64,000 nt of DNA from contig CM017567.1 in the NCBI GenBank assembly GCA_007844125.1, forward strand, positions 37,298,420 through 37,362,419, in the 5' to 3' direction. The stretch comes from Sinonovacula constricta. Its lineage: Eukaryota > Mollusca > Bivalvia > Cardiida > Solecurtidae. The notes below the pieces were generated by a model. It had not been told where the DNA came from and did not search any database. It was given only the letters and a program-made list of their open reading frames with translations. Both the position numbers and the translations under genes were made by a program. Below are positions 28,601-40,600 of the stretch, one piece after another (position 1 is the first letter of the stretch; every line of letters starts with the position of its first letter).

Positions 28601-31600
28601 GAAACATACACAAAACCAACAAGAAACATACACAAAACCAACAAGAAACACGCACAAACCCAGCAAGAAACACACACAAAACCAACAAGAAACACATACA
28701 AAACCAACAAGAAACACACAAAACCAACAAGGAACACACACAAAACAACAAGGAACACACAAAACCAACAAGAAACACACACAAAACCAAATAGAACCAT
28801 AAAAAACAAACAAGAAACTCACAAAACTAACAGGGAACACATAAAACCAACAAGGAACACACACACCCAACAGAAAACATATACAAAACCAGCTAAAAAC
28901 ATACACAAAACCAACAAGAAACACACACAAACCCAACAATAAACAAACACAAAACCAACAAGAAACAAACACAAAACCAACAAGGAACACACAAAACCAA
29001 CAAGAAACACACACAAAACCAGCAAGAAGCACACAAAACCAACAAAAAAACACAAAACCAAGAAACACACACAAAACCAACAAGAAACAAACACAAAACC
29101 AACAAGAAACAAACACAACACTAACAAGAAACAGACACAAAACCAACAAGAAACACACAAAACCATCAAGAAACACACAAAACCAACAAGAAACAGACAC
29201 AAAACCAACAAGAAACACACAAAACCAACAAGAAACAGACACAACACCAACAAGAAACACACAACACCAACAAACAGACACAAAACCAACAAGAAACACA
29301 CAAAACCATCAAGAAACACACAAAACCAACAAGAAACAGACACAAAACCAACAAGAAACAAACACAACACCAACAAGAAACACACAAAACCAACAAGAAA
29401 CACACACAAAACCAACAAGAAACATAAAAAAACACGCGAGAAACTCACAAAACCAACTAGAAACACATAAAACCAACACAGAACATACACAAAACCAACA
29501 AGAAACAGACAAAAAACCAACAAGAAACATAAAAAAACACACGAGAAACTCACAAAACCAACTAGAAACACATAAAACCAACACAGAACATACACAAAAC
29601 CAACAAGAAACAGACAAAAAACCAACAAGAAACATACACAAAAAATATCAGAATTGATCAACCACTTACCACATTGACCACTTTATTAATGCTTCCATAC
29701 TGGTTGGTAGCAGCGACGTGGACAAGAAAGTTGCCAGTCTGAGCAAATACATGTTCCTGAAGCATAGAAGAAAAAAAAAATTGTACATATAAGAACATGT
29801 GACAGATTTTGTCATACATATACTCTATTCCCATATTCTAAATAAACCACAATTTGTTCTTTTAGCAAAGTTTCAGAGTACCCTAAATGTCAGGGTGGAT
29901 ACATCTAATTATCCTATTATCCTGACAAGTTAAAATTCTTTAGTGGTCATCCAACTGGACAAAGGAATATTTATATCAAGAAGAATAATTTTTTTTAACA
30001 ATATTAGTTTTCTCTTAAGAAAACATCAATCCTTGTAAGAAAACCAGGACAAGAACATCATACAGGAAGAGCAAAATAACTAATGTAATAGTCCTGCAGA
30101 ATGAGTTGCCTGAAAGAAATTTTATTGCACACTTTGTGTTTATCTTATTTTACTAAGAGCGTGAATAATGGCTCAACAGTTTTGAAAGATGATCAAGGGT
30201 AACAGACCTTGTCACAACTAAGCAACAAGATTTATAAGGGGTGCTCCTGGCAGAGCCAGCAAAGTCACTGACTTACAACATTTCAGCCTCTTAGTGCATG
30301 GGTCCAAGTCCCGGTCAGAGCAGGAACTTTCATATAGGAAGGTTTCTATCTGACCTGTGGTGCACCTCTGGTTCTGCCCAGATATACGTCTAGGCTTTTT
30401 CTCCACCATTTAATTCTAAGACTTGTGGGCCTTTAAATCTAACACACATGGGCCTTTAAATCTAACACATGAGGGCCTTTAAATCTAACACATGATGGCC
30501 TTTAAATCTAACACACATGGGCCTTAAAATCTAACACACATTGGGCGTTTAAATCTAACACACAAGGGCCTTTAAATCTAACACACATTGGGCCTTTAAA
30601 TCTAACACACATGGGCCTTTAAATCTAACACACATGGGCCTTTAAATCTAACACATGAGAGTCTTTAAATCTAACACATGAGGGCCTTTAAATCTAAGAC
30701 ATGTAGGCCTTTAAATCTTACATATGTGGGCCTTTAAATCTAAGACACATGGGCCTTTAAATCTAACACACATAGGGCCTTTAAATCTATCACACATGGG
30801 CCTTTAAATCTAACACATGGGCCTTTAAATCTAAGACATGTATGCCTTTAAATCTAACACACATGGGCCTTTAAATCTAAGACATGTAGGCCTTTAAATC
30901 TAACACACATGGGCATTTAAATCTAAGACATGTAGGCCTTTAAATCTAACACACATGAGCCTTACAAACTAACACACATAACAAAACATGAACATACCAT
31001 AGTGTTACTCTTGTACCAGACCTGCTGTCACCCAATCCCCACAAAACCACGACAGGCCTTAAATAAGCAGCTGACAGCAGCTTAATTGACTTGCTGACAG
31101 AGCTTCTATAGACAATTAATTGGTGCCTAATTGTTTTGTCAAATTACGCCACTAGGACATGTGCCCATTCATCAATAATGGCAGGTCTATTTGTTCTACA
31201 TGGCTTTCCAATTACAAGGTTGACAACGAGACAAGGTCCTGGATTTTCTATTATCACATAAACTGCATAGTTCCATTGCACAAAGAAAACTGTCAAAATA
31301 ATGTGTTTTGTGCAGTATTTGCATGTAATTAGGACCTGGTTTTCTACTAATAGAAAAGTAACTAGTTTCACAAAGGTACCAGTAACAAAGATTGACAACA
31401 AAAAAGCTGTTTCTATTTGAACAGCACTTATGGTCCAATTTTTTATTATCACATAAGTGCAGCCTATAAGTATCTGAATTTTTACTTTCAAAAAAAAAAC
31501 AAGAATGAGCTTTTAGTAACAATGTCCTTGACCACATCCCAAAATTCTTAAAATATGCGCTAGGGCACTTGATGACTAAAGTCCTCTGAATGTTTGGTGT

Positions 31601-34600
31601 TTTGCTGTTGAGAAATGTTGCAGTTGTGCTTGGAAGACATTGTGTGAAAGATCTTTGATTTCTGAAACAGTGACCTAATCTCTACCACAAAATCATGATA
31701 ATATGGGCCAGGCAAGTTATATGTAATAGCTTGGTCAACATCTCTAGAGAAATATAAGATGAATTATGCTCAAAAGAAAAGGTTTCTACCTACTTTGCGT
31801 CATTTGCCAATACAATATTTTTCTTTTAGAAAAAAAAACAATAAAATGATTCCTCTGTTTGAACTGCTTCAGATATTATCTGACAATGAAGATTACTGTC
31901 ACTCTGCCCACTCTTCCCACATACCAGTGTAACCTCATTGTTCTCTCCCTGCTGTTTCAAGGTCAGTGACTCCCCTGTGTCCTCAAATTTAAAGGTGAAG
32001 GTCACATTGGTTCCCATGGAAACAGATGTTTCAACAATAGTTGTTGTGTTAACAAACACAGCCACCTCCTGATTGGTTGACCTAGTGACCATGACCTCTG
32101 GGGGTATACAAGAGGGAGTGTCATTGGATGCAAGGTCAGAGGTCGTCAGTCTGACTTCAAGGTCAACAGGTTCAGGGTAGATAACTCTTACAGTAAAGGT
32201 TGTTGATAGAGAGGAGATCTTATTGTCAATAGTAACATCTGAAAAAAAAGAAATAGCAGAATTAATTTCGTTTAAGGGCATGCTTGGCAATTTTGTTCAA
32301 GGCTTGTGATGGTAACTTTTTGAATATTTATGGTAAATTGATTAACATTCTATTTAAAATTTAAACATGCATATTTTTACTATTTCCTTTTTTAATCTCA
32401 TATAGTATTATTTTTTATCTGGGGAAAATTTTAGATAAACATATCTAGATCTATCTCATAACACTATCTCAACAAAGAGATCTAAAAGAAAAGTCTCTTA
32501 CAAAAAATTTGGATCGAGATCAAAAGGTTTCTGAAGATGTAGGAAAAATGAGCATTCTATGTAGTCACTTCCACAAAGAGAAAGAAAAAAATATCATGAG
32601 TATTTCTCTTTACCATCTAGCCCCTGATTACACAGAGATAAATATGCACTGTCTGTAACTAACAGGATTTGGTGAGTGTTATTCCTTTGACTGATACCAA
32701 CTATTAATTTACATACGTACCCAACTATGCATAAGTGCCAACTGAATTCCATTTATCAATACTCTGGATCAGGGCAGAGTTATTCACAAATCAAAATAGG
32801 TTTTTTAATTAAGCTGTACAAATTGTACTATTTTTTGGTCTAGAAAAAGTGTTTTTTGATTAAATTGTGTATTTTTGTTCTAAGAAAAGTGTGAATGGCT
32901 GTATCTGTTTATAATAAAAAAAATTTGCCAACAGTTAGTGTACATTTACACATATAGAGGAGACATTCCTCGGTCAATCACTGTGTGGCTTAAAGTACGA
33001 TCTTCCAGCTAATCTGCGATGCACCAGTGGATCTACACAGACATTAGTCTGGGTTCTTCATCCATTATCATTTGAGATATAAGTGGATAGTCTCACATAA
33101 ATAATCCTTACATGCAAGTAGGTCCTTTTATTTGGTTTACTTGGTTTTTATGCTTGTACACCTAGGAGTGTATGTTGACTTTTATGCCTTTCCTGTGATA
33201 CCCAGGTTCATTATTATCTAGCAACACTTCCATTTTTATTGTTTTAATAAAATATCTGTTTAACTAAATCAAAGGATGTTAGACTCATATTTCTGTAAAA
33301 GCAAGGAATTTTACTTTATTATATTGTACCATCTGCAAAAGAACAGTCGATAAAGTCCAAGAATTCCAACTAAAAGGACCTACCTACTATGTGGACTACA
33401 TCGGATATTATCTAACAAGGGAGACAATTTAAATTTCGACAATGTTCTCCATTAGCTGGATGTCAACAATATGACCATGACAGTGTCAGTAAAATATAAC
33501 AAGTTAGAGTATACTTTTTTACGTTTTCAAAGTCTGTTTTAACAAACATTCCAACTATAAAAATGGAGAACTATATCTCATTCAATTTTTTTTTACTTAC
33601 CAACAGTGTAGTTTCCTATGTCTGTAAAAGTATGCCTGGGTCGATGGTAGATTTCAGTATATGCGTGAAGGTCAAGGTCATCTTGAAAAGTTGCATCGCT
33701 GGAATTGATTTTCCCGACCACCATGACAACATGGCCAGTAGTTTTATCATCTGAAAAATTGATGAAAGTTTGAAGTCAAATAGTAACACTGTATAGTCTA
33801 ACTTGTATAAAGCCAAATAAATCATGTACCAGTATATTTATATTGTAGGAGGCCATGTTTAATAATATTATCAAATACTCACAAATATTTCGGAAACATC
33901 ATAGGTGTATTGAACGAAAAAAATCAACAGAAAAGGCTCTCATAGAATTTGTCAATGGCAATTGACAACAATGATTTGCATCTGGGTAAAAAGGCAAAAC
34001 ATAGGTTCCCGTTGGTAATATGCGCCTCTTTTTAGATTGTAAATACATTAAAAATAAGTGTGCAGTATACATGGAAATTTATGGTATTTACACATTGTTA
34101 GCATGCATTTAAAACTTAGTTGATCATTACTGACAAACGTTCCAAGCAATATATGGTCAATTTCTCTAGAAAATTGCTTAATTTAATTAAACTCTTATGT
34201 CGAACTGCATGTATTGTAAAATGTCAATTCAAACGGGGGCTGTCAGGATATAAACAGACTTAATTGCTCTAGCAGCGTAAGGGGTAATTAGGTCAAAGAA
34301 ATAGCTCTCAATAATTGCAATTTTTTTTCTCTTAAATAATCGTTCAGTGTTATGGCCTTGTTTTCATAGATACTTCAATATAACGACATGTCTTAAGTGG
34401 TTGTTGAAAAAATGCAAAATAACTTGGGAAAAAACGGTACATCAACTTTCCCCACTATTGATAATAGTGAAAATTAGACAGGCTCATGGATGTCATGCAT
34501 TAAGATTGTAAAAAAAATAGTTTCAAGCTTTTTGTAACATTAAACAAAATAGCTTTGGAGAAAAGAAGATATTTCATCCAATTGCCTTGTTTTGGTCAAT

Positions 34601-37600
34601 GAATTATTTTTTTTTTCTAGTTTTCTGTTTTCTTTTTAATTAAACCACTATTCATTGTATAAAAAGAAGAAACTTATTTAAGATATTAAATAAAAGACCC
34701 TTCTCCGAAGAGGCCAATTTCTTGTGATCATGTGAACGAAGGCCATATGTGGTACAACATACACGAGAACTCGCTCGTTTTTGGACGGAGACTCCCTCTT
34801 TTAAGTTATTTGAAAATAAAGAGTGTTTTTTCACGTTTTCAGAAATCTCCCTACTTGGAAACAGGTAACTTCCATCTTTGTTTATATAAAAATAACAAAT
34901 CTCCAACCTTGCAAGTAAAAATCTCCCACTTTGGCCTTGAAAAAGTTCACATGTATGGTACAGGTTATGCTTAAGAGATGCACAGTATTTTCTTCTGTTA
35001 TCTATGATATTTAACACAATGCAGACTTTATTTATTTAATTAGTATACAATCTAAAGCATTCCTTAATGTGGGATGTCATTTTGCAATGTCCTTGCATGA
35101 TTTCATGTATATTTTAAACATTTACATAGATCCCTTCCTGAAGATTCCTGCAGAAACTATCACACATTAAAGAAAAAAAAATTCTATGCAAATACATGCT
35201 CCCAAATATGATTCTGTAAGTTCTTTGCCTTTCTACATCTCCCAAGAAAAAAAAAGTCTTGAGCCGAGATTGACTGCTCTTAACAGAGCCATTAGCTGTG
35301 ATTCAGCAGAAACACTCTGATCACCATGTTTAGATTTGTTTTTCCTGAGATTAGATCTCTGTCTTGCATGACAGCGTATCACAGCAGGAAATTATTCTGC
35401 AATATGATATGTTCATCAATAAATATTATACAGGCAATGATCATGTAGTTACGGTGTACATGTCAGAGAATAATTACTCTCCAGCGAATGAGGTTCCCGC
35501 TGACAGGCCTCAGCTTGTTAAAGCTTCACATTGGCATAATTACAGACTTCATTTGAATGACAGGTTGATATACGAACCTTTTCATAAGCAATGAAGGATA
35601 AATAACATGTTAGGAAAGTTCTGTCTACTGCCTCTTGCATATAGATGTACTTGTTGTGCAACAGATAGTTAATATCAACCATAATTTTGTTGAAAAAGTC
35701 ATTCAGAAAATTAGCACAATTATACCCCACCCTGATGGTGTTTCTTGCAAGTAGAGGTTAATTCTTGGCATACTGCATTCGTTTTATCCTATTTATTTAT
35801 AGTCAATTGAGATACAATTTCTTTAACCTTAAATCAATCCTACTTGACCATCCAACTCCTGGGTCCAACCAGTATTCAGTTACTTAGTAAATGTACCAGG
35901 AGCCAGGTGCAGTAAAATGTCTTGCTCAAAGACTTACACTGCAAGTTTGGTTTTGAACCAAAAACTTTTTGATGTGGACACCAGCATTGTAACAACTAGA
36001 CCACCAACACCAACCTAATGTCAAGTTTTGGGGGAAACAGTACCTGTACCTTTAAGAGGGTAAATTGCAAGTAGTTTTCTTCTGTTTGGGGAATTTTAGG
36101 CACGTTTTCTATCTCATACTTACAATATTAATAACAATATACAAAGAAGTTCCTTTCTAGAAGCTTTATTTGGAAAAAAAGATATAAACACTACCTGAAA
36201 ATAAGCATTTAGGCAATTTTAAAAAGGATTTACAAGGGTTTTTCATAATTTTCTCTTCTTTTTTTTTTGCTGTCGTATGAACAAACTGGAAGGCAGGCCC
36301 TTTAAAAACAAGGTAAGTAAATTCTCATTACAAAACTATATTAAGTTTCCATTCATTTTGCTATTTCAAATAGGAATATCACTGTATGAGGGGAGGTTAC
36401 TAGGGAAATACTCAAAAGTTTTATGAGAAGAGTTGTGAGAGTTACCTTTCCTACAATCTATAATTGCTTTGTAACTTTATTGTCAATTAAAATGTTAAAA
36501 AACTCAATAATGGAAGAAGTCATAATTTGTCACAATGACAATCAACAGAGTAAAAACTGTTAGATGAATACTATCAATAACTGTTAGATGAATATCTTTT
36601 TCATCTATTATTTATATTTTAAAATTAAACCTTCCCTTGCTTGAAACACTTTTCACTCCATCAACATAAAATATACCCCACACTAATGGTGATTCCTGCA
36701 AGTAAAGGGTTAACATAAAACATAAAGACATTGAAAACTATAATGTGGCTTTATATGGCTTTACAATGTGATCACAGTGGGTATGGGTTATGGGTGGCAG
36801 GGGCAAGGTCGTAGGGGTGGGGTGGATCTAGCTGACTGGACACAGCCTCAGACTGCAGTGGTATCAGGGTGGGGATTAGTGTTACTGACCAATGGCAGTG
36901 CAGTAAGTCAATGTGCATCAAGGGTGACCAATGGGGTGTAACCCATATACAGAGTTATCCCTGATATCACTACATATTTACCTTTCTAGATCGAGGTGGC
37001 GCTTCTTTGGGTAGATCAGGTTTCGGTCATATACAGTAAACTATATTGAGAGTACGCCGATTTTATGTTGAAAATAGCTGTGGATTAGGAAAAAGCGTGG
37101 TCACATGTAAGGTCTTTATGGCCTGATATATATGTATTAGAATTTTATGTAACCCGGATGTAAACACGATGAATTAATTATGTCAAGACAAAGAAAAACG
37201 ACAATGTGCCTTACTGTTAGCTTTAAAATTCCTACTTATACGCATATGTATCGGCGGATATGTGGAATTACCTGCATCAGATCCACTTATAATATAATTG
37301 CAAATATCAACAGATCAAAACACGAAAGCTAACGCTTGGAAATCACGAAAGTTTCAATCAAATATTAATTTTAAGAGCGTTATTTTTTCAAACTACTGGT
37401 AAATCGCAACTTTCAATCAAAGCAGGCCGACTATTTTAAAGTTACTCATTATATAATTTTTTATATAAAGCAGTGTTATTTAAGTTATAAACATAAAAAA
37501 TACTTGATGAGGTCAATTTTTTTTATTTTAATCATTTGAAATGTGTTAATTTTGATATTATTAATCTTACTTTTTCTTCAGATTTCAGTCCTTTTCACTC

Positions 37601-40600
37601 TTTTCTGAAGTATTTCTTTTCTTAGAGTGTTAAAAATTACACAGTTATGTAAAGCATTTTCTGTGCTGCAAGTATGTGAAAATAAACTTTAAGAGTATAT
37701 CCAAAAATGACATGTTTATTGTGTTGTGTATACATCCACCCCCAATATCTTACACTAACCAGTAATCCACACCGACCGGTAATCCACACCAGATGTGTCA
37801 CCAGGCATGAGGGACAGATAAGACCCCCACTAGGTGTAGGAGATGACTGGAGAAAAGCCTCTAGGGGATGACTGGTTAATTGGCTGTAGGGCTCAATGAG
37901 TTAAAGAAAATAGCATAAAAGAGCAAAAATACACACACCAAAAAAGGTTCTATATGTTGCTTACTTCCTACATGCCACACATTTAATTTCAATCATGACT
38001 AGTATAAGAATACATTACTATAGTTGAATTGCTCCAATAACCACTTCACTTCCAGCACATTTACATTAAAAGCTTACACAAATTATCTGCAGCTCATCAA
38101 TCATGAATAAAGACAACAAAAATAGCAAAATTAATCGCAACACGCCAGTATTACAAGACGATCTGTCGAGATTAAGTACCAACTTGTTTTACCCCACCCA
38201 TACAGTTTCTTGAGAAGCTTTTTTGACTTTAACAGATTTACTCTATCATACATAATTTCCTTCTTAGCTTTGGCTGTACTGCTGTTCTGCATCCGTTTCC
38301 TAAGTTAAATATAGAGCGAACGTTGAAATTCCTTTAAGAACACAGGAATAAATCTCGATATTTTATCTGATCGTCGTTTTTTTCAACAAACCGGAACTAC
38401 CCAATACCAAAGGGAAATCACTCTAAACTGACTCCACAAGGGAGATAACTGGGGATATCGGTAGGCCAATGTTGCTTTATGACTTCCCCTATTATATCTT
38501 TCTGTATAATAAACAAATTAGGTGTCCAGCTGTGATCTTACAGCACGATGCCAACTTTAGGGTGAGGAGTCAAAAGAAGGCCATTTCCAATGCCTTTTAG
38601 GATCAAGAACCAAGGACCAGTAGACCAACTTTATCGCAGGAGAGAAGTCCACTCTCATCCTATACAGGTGATACCACACATACCATGCTGCACTAGAACT
38701 ACTGTTTTTAGATGCCATGGATGGTGGTTAATTTATAAATTTGAAGTTTATTTAATGAGTTTGTTCTGCTACTGGAGTTTCACTATGTGATTGGGCATTT
38801 TGTTTTTCATCAATTAAAAGATAATTGGTAAAAAAAATTATTTTAATTTGTAAACAAATTTTGATCAATGAGTTTTTACAAGGCTCAATGGTTTGGGTCT
38901 TAGAGGATGTCAAAGTGGGAAATAAATGGGGAGCATCCATGGTTGTAACTAAGATGTAACCATGACAACCTGAACTAAAGCCTTGCTGCTGCTGATGATG
39001 TTAATGATGATGATGATGCAGGTAAAGGTGGTTGCGAGGGTGATGACCTTACCTTTAGTTATATTCAGTGCAGCTTCTCGAGCAATAAAGATCTCTAGGG
39101 CTGTGGACTGGTTCACTATGGCAATGCCATGGTCTGTTTCTATGGTTACAGTTGTCAAGTATGGTCCCTCAGATGTGTAAATAGCCCAACATTGGTCAGT
39201 TGTAGCAATAGGCAACCGGCCATTGTGACTAAAAAAGGACAGGTTAGAAGGTCATACAAGAAAATTAAAAACTTTTACAGACAAATGTTTCTACATTTAT
39301 ACATATGTATAAATTAAATTTCATTGTTTGTTTTTTTAGAATGAATTTCAAAGCTTTGGTCTTTATGGAGAGAAATTGACCCAGGCTATGTGAAGGGCCA
39401 GAAATTTTAGAAGAAGTGATATTTATTTTATATGAATCTTTTACTAGTTATTAATGGAGCTGAGTGGAGGTAAGTTGTAGAGTGGTACATTCGTAACTCC
39501 TTTTGATCCTTGGCCTCCTATCAGGTTTGAGTCCCTGTCCTGGTTTGAAGGACTTTAAGTGAGGTCTTTAAGCTGACCTGTGAGGTGCCACTGGTTCTAC
39601 CCAGACATTTTTCTGAAGCAAGCTCCTCCACCAAAATAGCCTGACATTGCTATTACTGTTTTATTTTTGTTTATTTAAAAATAATAATAAACAGCCAATG
39701 TTTTCGAATGGTAAGTTAGCACAAGGGTTGGAGTAGTTTTTTTTAACTAGGTTTTAAAAAGCCTAAAGAAACAGGGTCAAGGTTGGTCAGAATTTTTTTT
39801 TTATAATTTAAATGAAAAAAATCAAAACTTTAATTAAAATTATGGCATTGATGAATAAAGGATAAATACATAACATTAACATTGGTATCTGATTAAAAAA
39901 ATTAGCTTCTTCCATTTAAAATGATCTGACAATTTGAATTGTTGCATTTTATTTTTTTGTTTTTTAAACAAAACTAGAAGAAATATATTTTTAATTATAT
40001 CTTTCTTAGAAGTAATTGTAAACAAAAATAAAGCCTCTTTTAGACTAGCGCTTTCATTAGTAATTGAAACCTTGGACTTCTTTTAAGTCCAGGGGTATAA
40101 CAGAATCCTGAGGTCATATTTATAACAGATTTTAGTTACACAAAGAAAAAACTTGAATTTATCTAATTTTTTTAAAATATAAAGCAATTTTCAAGATTGG
40201 TTTAATTTATGAAACTAAAGACATTTTCTTAAATCTTAAGAAAAGTTATGATTTAAAAAAAAAGTTAAGTTCAAATCAGAAAAAAATATCTATGATTCTT
40301 TATGACCCTAGGGTACACATTAGTTCCTCCCCAAAACAACAATTTTAACTAAATTTTTACCAATTATTTCAGTTTAATTTTTGCTCCTCATTACTAATCA
40401 AAACCCTGGAATAACAAAAACATTTATTGTTTTAGTAATCAACACAATGATAATACATACCTTATGCTACAACATAATAGACCTTCTTTTACTTGTACTG
40501 TTTTCGCAGTTGCTTCTAGAGTTGTTGTTTCTGTAGTTGTTGTTGTTGCTGATATGGTTGTTGTTGCTGGTGCTGTCACTGCTGCTGTAGAGGAGTTGCT

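Larger units (their letters stand above)
20873..29669 (-). other. Intron 7
   Basis: An 8.8 kb intron. From the gene's 5' side it contains the CA-rich array, the inserted 26357-27722 element, more array, AT-rich spacer (24930-25920), nested SINEs, spacer with a small TGTCTTTG-type repeat near 23072-23150, and the THAP-exon region (21060-22450). No polycystin exon is missing here, because exons 7 and 8 join in phase 0. Confidence 0.7.
29757..31924 (-). other. Intron 6
   Basis: A 2.2 kb intron holding a SINE family 1 fragment (30262-30412), a 23-bp tandem array (30413-30975) and otherwise AT-rich DNA without a recognisable feature. Confidence 0.7.
32239..33600 (-). other. Intron 5
   Basis: A 1.4 kb intron containing an interrupted SINE family 1 copy (32975-33505) with a 380-bp element inserted in it. 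The remainder (32280-32970) is AT-rich and shows nothing further. Confidence 0.7.

Noticed and set aside
25890..29661. Long hydrophobic, Cys-rich frames (FLLVLCVFLVGFV type) looking like a multi-pass membrane protein
   Set aside because: They are the complement of a CA-rich minisatellite, open in all three minus-strand frames, and arise purely from base composition.
33616..33825. 69-codon minus-strand frame with its own start over exon 5
   Set aside because: It crosses the exon 5 acceptor and is out of phase with exons 4 and 6; the phase-1 reading gives a PKD signature.
34652..35594. Open frames in intron 4
   Set aside because: AT-rich frames without domain, conserved motif or splice sites matching the gene's phase.
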